From the NCBI GenBank assembly GCA_963596015.1, contig CAVBJS010000093.1, positions 1-6,683 of the forward strand: a stretch of DNA of 6,683 nucleotides, read 5' to 3'. The position numbers were made by a program, and so were the translations under genes. Positions 1-4,966 of this stretch are shown one piece after another. Source of the DNA: CAG-791 sp963596015 (GTDB taxonomy: Bacteria > Bacillota > Clostridia > Lachnospirales > Lachnospiraceae). Under the pieces are notes generated by a model. The model saw nothing but the letters and a program-made list of their open reading frames with translations. It was not told the origin of the DNA and made no database searches. How positions within the stretch are numbered: the first letter of the stretch is position 1; every line of letters begins with the position of its first letter.

Positions 1-7
1 CTTTTTA

Positions 8-15
8 CCTCTCCT
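8..15 (-). promoter_or_regulatory. Ribosome binding site of the gene downstream of glyA (gene outside window)
   Basis: On the minus strand the glyA stop codon TAG (16-14) runs straight into AGGAGAGG, followed by TAAAAAG to the window edge. A strong Shine-Dalgarno sequence with at least seven bases of A-rich spacer is what precedes a start codon, so another minus-strand gene probably begins just beyond base 1 and is co-transcribed with glyA. No terminator fits between them. The gene itself is not visible. Confidence 0.6.
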
Positions 16-1252
16 ACAGAAGAGGATACTTCTCCGTCAGTGCTGCCACGATCTCTTTTGCCTGGGGAATGCCTTCCTCTTTCTTGGTAATGACCAGAGA
101 AATAGCCTCTGCGATCCGGTCCATGTCCTCTGTGTTCATGCCGCGGCTGGTAACAGCGGGAGTGCCCAGACGGATACCGCTGGTAACGAAAGGAGAACGC
201 TGCTCGTTGGGGATGGTATTCTTATTGGCGGTGATATGAGCTTCGTCCAGCCACTTCTCCACCTCTTTGCCTGTCAGGTCAAAGTTAGTCAGGTCGATGA
301 GCATCAGGTGATTATCAGTGCCGTTGGAAACGATCTTGACACCTCTATCCTGCAGTCCCTTGCAAAGAGCCTGGGCGTTGTCCAGGATCTGCTGCTGGTA
401 TACCTTGAAGGAAGGATCCAACGCCTCTTTGAAGCAGACAGCCTTAGCAGCGATGACGTGCTCTAAGGGACCGCCCTGGATGCCGGGGAATACTGCCTTG
501 TTAAAGTTATACTTGGCTGCTGTCTCGGCATTGGCCAGGATCAAGCCGCCTCTGGGTCCACGCAGGGTCTTATGGGTGGTGGTGGTCACCACATCCGCAT
601 AGGGGAAGGGATTGGGATGAAGACCTGTGCAAACAAGACCGGCGATATGGGCGATATCTACCATCAAAACCGCACCGCAGGCATCTGCTGCCTCACGGAA
701 CTTGGCAAAATCGATCTGGCGGGCATAAGCGGAAGCGCCGGCGATGATCATCTTAGGCTGGTGCTTGATGGCCAGTGCCTTTAACTCGTCGTAGTCGATG
801 AAGCCGTCTTCATTGACACCGTAAGGAACGATATTGAAATAGCTGCCGGAGAAGTTCACCGGGCTGCCGTGAGTCAGGTGTCCGCCCTGGCTTAAGTTCA
901 TGCCCATCAGAGTATCACCGGGCTTTAAGATAGCGAACTGCACTGCCATATTGGCCTGTGCGCCGGAATGAGGCTGTACATTGGCATAGTCACAGCCAAA
1001 GAGCTGCTTGGCACGCTCGATAGCCAGAGTCTCGATCACGTCGATATACTGGCAGCCGCCGTAGTAACGCTTGCCGGAGTAGCCTTCCGCATATTTATTG
1101 GTAAGAGGGCTTCCCATGGCAGCCATCACTGCCTTGCTTACCCAGTTCTCTGAAGCGATCAGCTCGATGTGATCGTTCTGTCTTTGCATTTCATCTTCGA
1201 TGGCTCCGGCGATCTCCGGATCTGTCTTTCTGACTTCCTCTAATGAATACAT
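14..1252 (-). CDS. glyA: Serine hydroxymethyltransferase
   Basis: A 412-residue cytosolic, PLP-dependent enzyme that converts serine plus tetrahydrofolate into glycine and 5,10-methylene-tetrahydrofolate, the main entry to one-carbon metabolism. Family signatures are complete. They include HIELIASEN (28-36), YAEGYSGKRYYGG (54-66, with catalytic Glu56), the GGHLTHG loop (123-129), VDIAHIAG (198-205, with Asp199 for the PLP ring nitrogen), the PLP-binding lysine Lys228 in TTTTHKTLRGPRGG, and SGIRLGTPAVTSRG (358-371, carboxylate-binding Arg361). The length is normal for bacterial GlyA. The start chosen is ATG 1252-1250, five bases after AGGAGGAG (1265-1258). The frame stays open up to 1408, but that upstream ATG lies inside the spacer of the glyA promoter, so it cannot be translated from that transcript and the extra 52 residues have no family similarity. 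A ribosome binding site fused to the stop codon suggests a co-transcribed gene beyond the window. Confidence 0.98.
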   Translation of the reverse strand: MYSLEEVRKTDPEIAGAIEDEMQRQNDHIELIASENWVSKAVMAAMGSPLTNKYAEGYSGKRYYGGCQYIDVIETLAIERAKQLFGCDYANVQPHSGAQANMAVQFAILKPGDTLMGMNLSQGGHLTHGSPVNFSGSYFNIVPYGVNEDGFIDYDELKALAIKHQPKMIIAGASAYARQIDFAKFREAADACGAVLMVDIAHIAGLVCTGLHPNPFPYADVVTTTTHKTLRGPRGGLILANAETAAKYNFNKAVFPGIQGGPLEHVIAAKAVCFKEALDPSFKVYQQQILDNAQALCKGLQDRGVKIVSNGTDNHLMLIDLTNFDLTGKEVEKWLDEAHITANKNTIPNEQRSPFVTSGIRLGTPAVTSRGMNTEDMDRIAEAISLVITKKEEGIPQAKEIVAALTEKYPLL

Positions 1253-1257
1253 TTCTT

Positions 1258-1265
1258 CTCCTCCT
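1258..1265 (-). promoter_or_regulatory. glyA ribosome binding site
   Basis: AGGAGGAG on the minus strand, five bases before ATG 1252-1250. This near-perfect Shine-Dalgarno sequence decides the glyA start against the longer open frame reaching 1408. Confidence 0.9.
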
Positions 1266-1300
1266 GTTTCCTTCCGGGATGTAGACTTTTCGCGGGGCTG

Positions 1301-1323
1301 TGCCGTCTCCGGCAGCATTGCCG
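1301..1323 (-). promoter_or_regulatory. glyA leader: two mutually exclusive hairpins
   Basis: In the minus-strand leader, CGGCA (1323-1319), TGCCG (1314-1310) and CGGCA (1305-1301) lie in a row, separated by the four-base loops ATGC and GAGA. The middle TGCCG can pair perfectly with either neighbour, giving one of two five-base-pair hairpins; the second has a GNRA-type GAGA loop. They cannot form together. The element ends 36 bases before the ribosome binding site and has no T-run after it, so it is not an intrinsic terminator. It matches no riboswitch class that I recognise. A regulatory function is an inference from the geometry. Confidence 0.45.
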
Positions 1324-1357
1324 CTGCAGCTTTTGGATAAAACATAAAAATATGGCT

Positions 1358-1378
1358 GTGAAAATCTGCATTTCTCAC
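1358..1378 (-). promoter_or_regulatory. glyA leader: 5'-end hairpin
   Basis: On the minus strand, GTGA, a bulged G, and AAAT pair with ATTT and TCAC around a GCAG loop (1378-1358), giving eight pairs with one bulge. It begins about nine bases after the predicted transcription start, so it would cap the 5' end of the message and may stabilise it. A five-T run lies eight bases downstream (1350-1346), but the stem is A/T-rich and the gap is large, so termination here is unlikely. Confidence 0.4.
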
Positions 1379-1393
1379 GGAAATATCTTTTTC

Positions 1394-1422
1394 ATTATAG
1401 CAACCCATAGTTTCTCAGGCAA
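1394..1422 (-). promoter_or_regulatory. glyA promoter (sigma-A type, extended -10)
   Basis: On the minus strand, TTGCCT (1422-1417) and a perfect TATAAT (1399-1394) are separated by exactly 17 bases. The -10 box is preceded by TGC, giving an extended -10. Transcription would start near 1387, which leaves a leader of about 135 bases before the glyA start at 1252. This is the strongest promoter visible in the window. Confidence 0.8.
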
Positions 1423-1499
1423 GTAACACAAAGAGAGCATATGCAGTTCTTGCAATTGATAACAGGCGCTGTCTGAACAGTAACTATTTACTTCTGTTT

Positions 1500-1513
1500 T
1501 GATCACATGATCA
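1500..1513. promoter_or_regulatory. Palindromic operator candidate in divergent intergenic region
   Basis: TGATCACATGATCA is two TGATCA palindromes separated by CA, so it is both a direct and an inverted repeat. It lies eight bases upstream of the candidate -35 box of the lipid kinase gene and about 78 bases upstream of the glyA -35. The position would suit a regulator of the plus-strand gene. No regulator family is identified from the site. Confidence 0.3.
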
Positions 1514-1520
1514 GGAGTCT

Positions 1521-1550
1521 TTTTCATGTATATCTATTATATGATAGAAT
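1521..1550 (+). promoter_or_regulatory. Candidate promoter of the lipid kinase gene
   Basis: TTTTCA (1521-1526, four of six consensus bases) and TAGAAT (1545-1550, five of six) are separated by 18 bases, about 37 bases upstream of the start codon. An overlapping TATGAT (1540-1545) is an alternative -10 box but lacks a good -35. The call is moderate because the region is A/T-rich. Confidence 0.45.
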
Positions 1551-1586
1551 GGATGCAGAAATGTAAAACAGAAAGGAATCCATATC

Positions 1587-2681
1587 ATGTTTCATGTCAT
1601 CATTAATCCTGCCAGTCGCTCGGGACGCGCCCTTGCTCTTTGGAAAAATGCGGAGCACTGCTTTCGGGAGGCAGAGATTTCTTATGAGGTCTATTTTTCC
1701 CAATATCAGGGACATATTGAAAAGATATGCCGGGATCTGACCAGTAAAGGACAGGATGTAAAGCTGGTGATCTTTGGGGGAGACGGCACCGTCAATGAAG
1801 CCATTAACGGTATACAGGATTTTGATCATGTGCAGCTGGGATATGTGCCCACCGGCTCCAGTAATGATCTGGCCAGAGGACTTGGGCTGGCAAAGGATCC
1901 TCTCCAGGTGCTGTCCAGGATTCTGGAAGGAGAAACCGCACGCACTGTCGATCTGGGGGTTGTGCATTATTTAGATAAAGAAAATGCACAACAGACAAAC
2001 GCATATAAAAGTACCCTGCAGAAAGATTCAGCAGTTCCTACCGACAACAGTTCCAGACGCTTTATCGTCAGCGCAGGCATCGGTTTTGACGCCGCCATCT
2101 GCCAGGAGGTGTCTGTCTCTCCTTTCAAAAAGGTATTCAACAAGCTGCATCTGGGAAAGCTGATCTATCTGGCGGTGGCTATCCGTCTGATCCTGACCCA
2201 AAAAATGGTGCCGGCCACGGTTACCCTGACAGAGGAGACTGCGCGAAAAAACACAGAAGAAGTCAAAGAAGAGGCTGTCAAAGAAACTGCAGAAAGAAAA
2301 GCCGACGAAGCTTCCCAAAAATCCGTAAAGGAAACGCCTCTATGGAACTTCCGTCGTTTTCTCTTTATCGTATGCATGAACCATCCCTATGAAGGCGGCG
2401 GATTTAAATTTTGTCCGGGCGCCGAAAGCAACGACGGACTTCCGGATCTGTGCGGCGTGGCGGATCTAAACAGGCTTATGTTTTTCTATCTGTTTCCCAA
2501 GGCTTACAGCGGCGGTCATGTTGGTTATAAAGGAATTCATAACGCTAAGGGAATAGTCGGATCTTCTATCCATATCCGCACACAGCTGCCCTTTTGGGTG
2601 CACACGGATGGAGAGGTGCGGCAAAAGTCCTCGGATATCAGCATCGAAACCCTGCCGGGAGTGCTGCGACTTATGATGTGA
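1587..2681 (+). CDS. Diacylglycerol kinase-family lipid kinase
   Basis: A 364-residue member of the DagK/YegS/BmrU family, cytosolic ATP-dependent kinases acting on diacylglycerol, sphingosine-like or related lipid alcohols at the membrane. Visible motifs are NPASRSG (7-13), the nucleotide-binding FGGDGTVNEAINGI (63-76), GYVPTGSSNDLAR (85-97), GIGFDAAI (164-171), GGGFKFCPGAESNDGLPDL (270-288) and the C-terminal HTDGE (339-343). All key elements are present, so activity is likely. Bacterial members usually have about 300 residues. The surplus lies in two hydrophilic stretches, about 130-156 and about 216-252, the second rich in Glu and Lys with repeated VKE units. The start is supported by GAAAGGA (1571-1577), nine bases upstream of ATG. 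It is divergent from glyA, convergent with the PAP2 gene, and ends at a shared terminator. Its role could be recycling of diacylglycerol released in lipoteichoic acid synthesis, but the substrate cannot be told from the sequence. Confidence 0.93.
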   Translation: MFHVIINPASRSGRALALWKNAEHCFREAEISYEVYFSQYQGHIEKICRDLTSKGQDVKLVIFGGDGTVNEAINGIQDFDHVQLGYVPTGSSNDLARGLGLAKDPLQVLSRILEGETARTVDLGVVHYLDKENAQQTNAYKSTLQKDSAVPTDNSSRRFIVSAGIGFDAAICQEVSVSPFKKVFNKLHLGKLIYLAVAIRLILTQKMVPATVTLTEETARKNTEEVKEEAVKETAERKADEASQKSVKETPLWNFRRFLFIVCMNHPYEGGGFKFCPGAESNDGLPDLCGVADLNRLMFFYLFPKAYSGGHVGYKGIHNAKGIVGSSIHIRTQLPFWVHTDGEVRQKSSDISIETLPGVLRLMM

Positions 2682-2740
2682 TCGCCTTCAAGAGGCAAAG
2701 ACGACGAAGGCTCACGCAGACATTTGCAGATACAATAAAA

Positions 2741-2781
2741 AAGCCGTTCCTCTCACTCTTCATGAGGAACGGCTTCTTTTT
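2741..2781. terminator. Bidirectional intrinsic terminator
   Basis: AAGCCGTTCCTC (2741-2752) pairs perfectly with GAGGAACGGCTT (2764-2775) around an 11-base loop, giving a 12-base-pair stem. It is followed on the plus strand by CTTTTT and on the minus strand by a run of six T. It lies between the convergent lipid kinase (stop at 2681) and PAP2 gene (stop at 2824) and should terminate both. Confidence 0.92.
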
Positions 2782-2823
2782 ACTGTTTCTAAACTTATTT
2801 TTCAAAATGATCCGCTTTGATCA

Positions 2824-3534
2824 TTATTCCAGCACTGTCTTTCTCTCTCTGCGGCTTCGTCTCTCAAAGGTAAATCCGAAACGGTAGACCAAAATGTAGA
2901 CCGGCACGGAAAAGAGCAACGCGAAGGAAACATCAAAGACAGAATGCTGTTTGATAAACATAGTAGCTAAGATAATGGAAACACCCAACACCGCGGAGAG
3001 GATGCGCACCCACTTTTTCTTCATCAGGGCTCCCTTGCTTTTCTCTACGGCGATCATGGCGCCTACCGTATTGTAGACGTGAATGCTGGGGAACAGATTG
3101 GTAGGGGTATCCGTGTTATACAGATGCTGCACCATTCTCGTGAAAATATTGTCTCTGGGCATCACCTGGGGCCGAAGGAACTGAATGTTCGGGATCAGCG
3201 TGGAGAGTACCAGAAACAATGTCATACCGATGCACAAAAAAGCGCACAGGCTGTGATAATTCTCCCGGTCCTTCACATACATATAGCAGGTGGTGTAGAA
3301 CATGTAGACAAACCACAGGAAATAAGGAATAACGAAGAGCTCACAAAAGGGAATGTAATCATCCAGCGTCATGTGAACCACCACATAGCGAAGGCGATTC
3401 CAATCCTCTAAAAGCTTGAACCATATACAATAGATCACCATATAGGCCAACATAGGATAAGCATATTTGGCATAGCCGTGAGCGACCCTCAGATAATAGC
3501 GGGTGCGGGGCTGAGATTTCTGCTTTACGGGCAT
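2824..3534 (-). CDS. PAP2-family integral membrane protein, sphingomyelin/IPC synthase-like
   Basis: A 236-residue membrane protein with about six hydrophobic segments (roughly 25-42, 64-86, 95-114, 148-163, 177-193, 199-219) and a basic C-terminal tail (225-232). It carries degenerate PAP2 phosphatase motifs: RP (121-122), FPSIH (148-152) and KQHSVFD (195-201). The likely triad is His152, His197 and Asp201. The classical PSGH and SRxxxxxHxxxD motifs are replaced by PSIH and KQHxxxD, the pattern of the PAP2 branch that includes sphingomyelin and inositol-phosphorylceramide synthases. Those enzymes transfer a phospho-headgroup to a lipid alcohol, whereas ordinary PAP2 proteins hydrolyse lipid phosphates. 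Which reaction applies here is unknown. ATG 3534-3532 follows AAAGGAG (3548-3542) by seven bases. The gene is monocistronic, bounded by two similar terminators. Confidence 0.85.
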   Translation of the reverse strand: MPVKQKSQPRTRYYLRVAHGYAKYAYPMLAYMVIYCIWFKLLEDWNRLRYVVVHMTLDDYIPFCELFVIPYFLWFVYMFYTTCYMYVKDRENYHSLCAFLCIGMTLFLVLSTLIPNIQFLRPQVMPRDNIFTRMVQHLYNTDTPTNLFPSIHVYNTVGAMIAVEKSKGALMKKKWVRILSAVLGVSIILATMFIKQHSVFDVSFALLFSVPVYILVYRFGFTFERRSRRERKTVLE

Positions 3535-3566
3535 GTAAAAACTCCTTTCTCGATTAACCGATTAGA

Positions 3567-3595
3567 ATATTAACCCTTAAAGCTTAAAAAAACAA
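3567..3595 (-). promoter_or_regulatory. Weak promoter candidate for the PAP2 gene
   Basis: On the minus strand, TTGTTT (3595-3590) and TAATAT (3572-3567) are 17 bases apart; an alternative -10 box, TCTAAT, is at 3566-3561. Matches to consensus are modest. A promoter is needed here because a terminator (3640-3678) separates this gene from the upstream glycosyltransferase. A direct repeat CGATTA-AC-CGATTA (3551-3564) lies between this promoter and the ribosome binding site. Confidence 0.35.
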
Positions 3596-3639
3596 GCAGT
3601 AAAATCTAAACAGAAGGTAAAGTTTTTCTGCAGAGGTTC

Positions 3640-3678
3640 AAAAAGCCGTTTCCCTTATGAAAGGGGAAACGGCTTTTT
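3640..3678 (-). terminator. Intrinsic terminator of the glycosyltransferase gene
   Basis: The 15 bases 3640-3654 (A5, GCCG, TTT, CCC) are perfectly complementary to 3664-3678, with a nine-base loop. The GC core is followed on the minus strand by five T. It starts 18 bases after the glycosyltransferase stop (3696) and is symmetric enough to work in both directions, although no plus-strand gene enters it. Core and right flank closely match the terminator at 2741-2781. Confidence 0.92.
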
Positions 3679-3695
3679 ACTGTCTGCATCTGTAT

Positions 3696-4727
3696 CTAAT
3701 TAAAGTTAAAGAAATGTCTGACTACCTTGTAGGCGCCTACTGTAAAGTAGTGACCGCCTTTTCCCGGCAGGTTCATGGAAATACCGAAGATGCCGTAACG
3801 AAGCTTGCGGAACAGCCAGAGATTCTTTTCCTTGATATAATCCCAAAGTTCCTGTTTCTTTTGCATATCTTCCGGGGTATAGGAGCAAACCGCCAATACG
3901 GAGGAGATAGTGGTGATGATCTCCAGGTAGTTGTACATATAGCTCCGCATCTGGGGATACTTATTCATACGCTGTTGGATGCTCCTATCTACATAGTAGT
4001 CTATCATCAGCTTGTTCACCCGGATCTGCTGGTCGAGACGGGAGATCATGATCTTCTGGTTCACAGACTGATCGGAACGGCCTATATAATAGTAGTAGAA
4101 GTTCACATCCAGGTAGAACATGTTCTTTACAAAAGGAAGGGGCTGGAACACGTAAAGGTTATCTACATAGAAGCAGTGCTCCGGCAGCTTTAAGCCGCAC
4201 TCCCGCAGCAGCTGGGTACGGAAGATCACGGAATGCATCAGGATGTAATGTCCCTTGCGGAAATGCTTCACATCCTTCCAGGTAAACATCTGGCCGGTGG
4301 GCAGGGAGGAACGATACTGCATAACCTTATGACGCTTCTCTCCTACTTTATTGTAAACGAAATTGCTGATGAGCATATCTAGGTGCTGCTCGCCGCCTGC
4401 CAGATCCCGCAGGGTCTCCAGTACTCTCCGGTAGGCACTCTCCTTCACCCAGTCATCACTGTCTACAACCTTAAAGAAAAGGCCGGTGGCATTCTCAATA
4501 CCGGCGTTGACGGCAGAGCCGTGTCCTCCGTTTTCCTTATGGATGACCCGGACGATATTGGGATTTAATACCTGATAGCGGTCGGCGATCTGAGCGGTGC
4601 CGTCTGTGGAACCGTCGTCTACGATAAGAATCTCTACATCATCGCCGCCGATCAGCAGGGATTCGATACATTTTTCCATATACTTCTCTGAATTATAACA
4701 GGGAATGGCAATGGATAATAATTTCAT
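3696..4727 (-). CDS. Family 2 glycosyltransferase
   Basis: A 343-residue GT-A fold, inverting-type glycosyltransferase that would move a sugar from a nucleotide-sugar to a lipid or glycan acceptor on the inner face of the membrane. The N-terminal domain shows SIAIPCYNSEKYMEKCIESL (5-24), LIVDDGSTDGT (34-44), HKENGGHGSAVNAG (63-76) and the metal- and sugar-nucleotide-binding VDSDDWV (88-94). Further on are a YVDNLYVFQPLPF segment (187-199) in the acceptor/catalytic region and GRSDQSVN (216-223), both common in this family. The C-terminal third is helical and aromatic-rich. No signal peptide or clear membrane helix is seen. ATG 4727-4725 follows GGAGAG (4738-4733) by five bases. It has its own promoter upstream and a terminator directly after its stop, so it is probably a single-gene unit. 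The sugar and acceptor cannot be read from the sequence; a cell-surface polysaccharide or glycolipid is the usual context. Confidence 0.92.
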   Translation of the reverse strand: MKLLSIAIPCYNSEKYMEKCIESLLIGGDDVEILIVDDGSTDGTAQIADRYQVLNPNIVRVIHKENGGHGSAVNAGIENATGLFFKVVDSDDWVKESAYRRVLETLRDLAGGEQHLDMLISNFVYNKVGEKRHKVMQYRSSLPTGQMFTWKDVKHFRKGHYILMHSVIFRTQLLRECGLKLPEHCFYVDNLYVFQPLPFVKNMFYLDVNFYYYYIGRSDQSVNQKIMISRLDQQIRVNKLMIDYYVDRSIQQRMNKYPQMRSYMYNYLEIITTISSVLAVCSYTPEDMQKKQELWDYIKEKNLWLFRKLRYGIFGISMNLPGKGGHYFTVGAYKVVRHFFNFN

Positions 4728-4835
4728 AAATACTCTCCGTTCTGCAGGAGCCAGGTCACTGCATAAAACCTATCTGTACGTAATCTTAACTATTGTATCG
4801 CAAATGGGTAACCTTCGTAAAGGCAATTTACATAC

Positions 4836-4864
4836 ATTATACTTGCTTTAACAATTTATGTTTA
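4836..4864 (-). promoter_or_regulatory. Promoter of the glycosyltransferase gene
   Basis: On the minus strand, TAAACA (4864-4859, four of six) and a perfect TATAAT (4841-4836) are 17 bases apart. Transcription would begin near 4829, giving a leader of about 100 bases before ATG at 4727. Near the 5' end of that leader, CCTT-TACG-AAGG (4823-4812) can form a small hairpin with a UNCG-type loop. Confidence 0.6.
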
Positions 4865-4879
4865 AGATCTTATGTACCG

Positions 4880-4921
4880 CCAGGTCTCCCGGATGAAGCC
4901 GAGAGGCGTCCCCAAACCTGG
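4880..4921 (-). other. Structured element downstream of mutY, hairpin 2
   Basis: Read on the minus strand, CCAGGT (4921-4916) pairs with ACCTGG (4885-4880). Inside it CTCTCGG (4905-4899) pairs with CCGGGAG (4892-4886) around CTTCAT. Ten unpaired bases (4915-4906) lie on one side. The inner stem has seven pairs including one U-G wobble on the minus strand; the plus-strand version would have a C-A mismatch. That favours function in the minus-strand RNA, the direction of mutY. There is no T-run after it, so it is not a normal intrinsic terminator. It may be a 3'-end stabilising structure or an unrecognised RNA element. Confidence 0.4.
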
Positions 4922-4938
4922 ATATCGACCACAGAACC

Positions 4939-4954
4939 CGCCACGCGATTGGCA
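4939..4954 (-). other. Structured element downstream of mutY, hairpin 1
   Basis: TGCCA (4954-4950) pairs with TGGCG (4943-4939) around ATCGCG on the minus strand, 12 bases past the mutY stop. One of the five pairs is U-G, possible only in minus-strand RNA. It is short and could be chance on its own, but it is adjacent to the larger hairpin at 4880-4921. Confidence 0.3.
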
Positions 4955-4966
4955 TCATTCGTCCTT

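Noticed and set aside
1346..1378. Leader hairpin plus T-run as an attenuator of glyA
   Set aside because: The stem is A/T-rich with a bulge and the five-T run starts eight bases after it, so it does not meet the form of an intrinsic terminator.
1253..1408. N-terminal extension of glyA by 52 residues
   Set aside because: It begins inside the promoter spacer, lacks family similarity, and the AGGAGGAG-preceded ATG at 1252 is a far better start.
1437..1444. GCATATGC palindrome upstream of glyA
   Set aside because: Eight-base palindromes are frequent by chance and it has no partner site or promoter overlap.
1524..1967. 147-codon minus-strand open frame opposite the lipid kinase 5' half
   Set aside because: It opposes the conserved GGDGT and GSSND motifs of a real gene and shows no family features of its own.
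2682..2740. GCCTT...AAGGC pairing after the lipid kinase stop
   Set aside because: Five pairs with a long loop, no T-run, and a far stronger terminator follows directly.
3657..4193. 178-codon plus-strand open frame opposite the glycosyltransferase
   Set aside because: It begins inside a terminator loop and opposes a convincing GT2 gene; His/Ile/Val-rich antisense composition.
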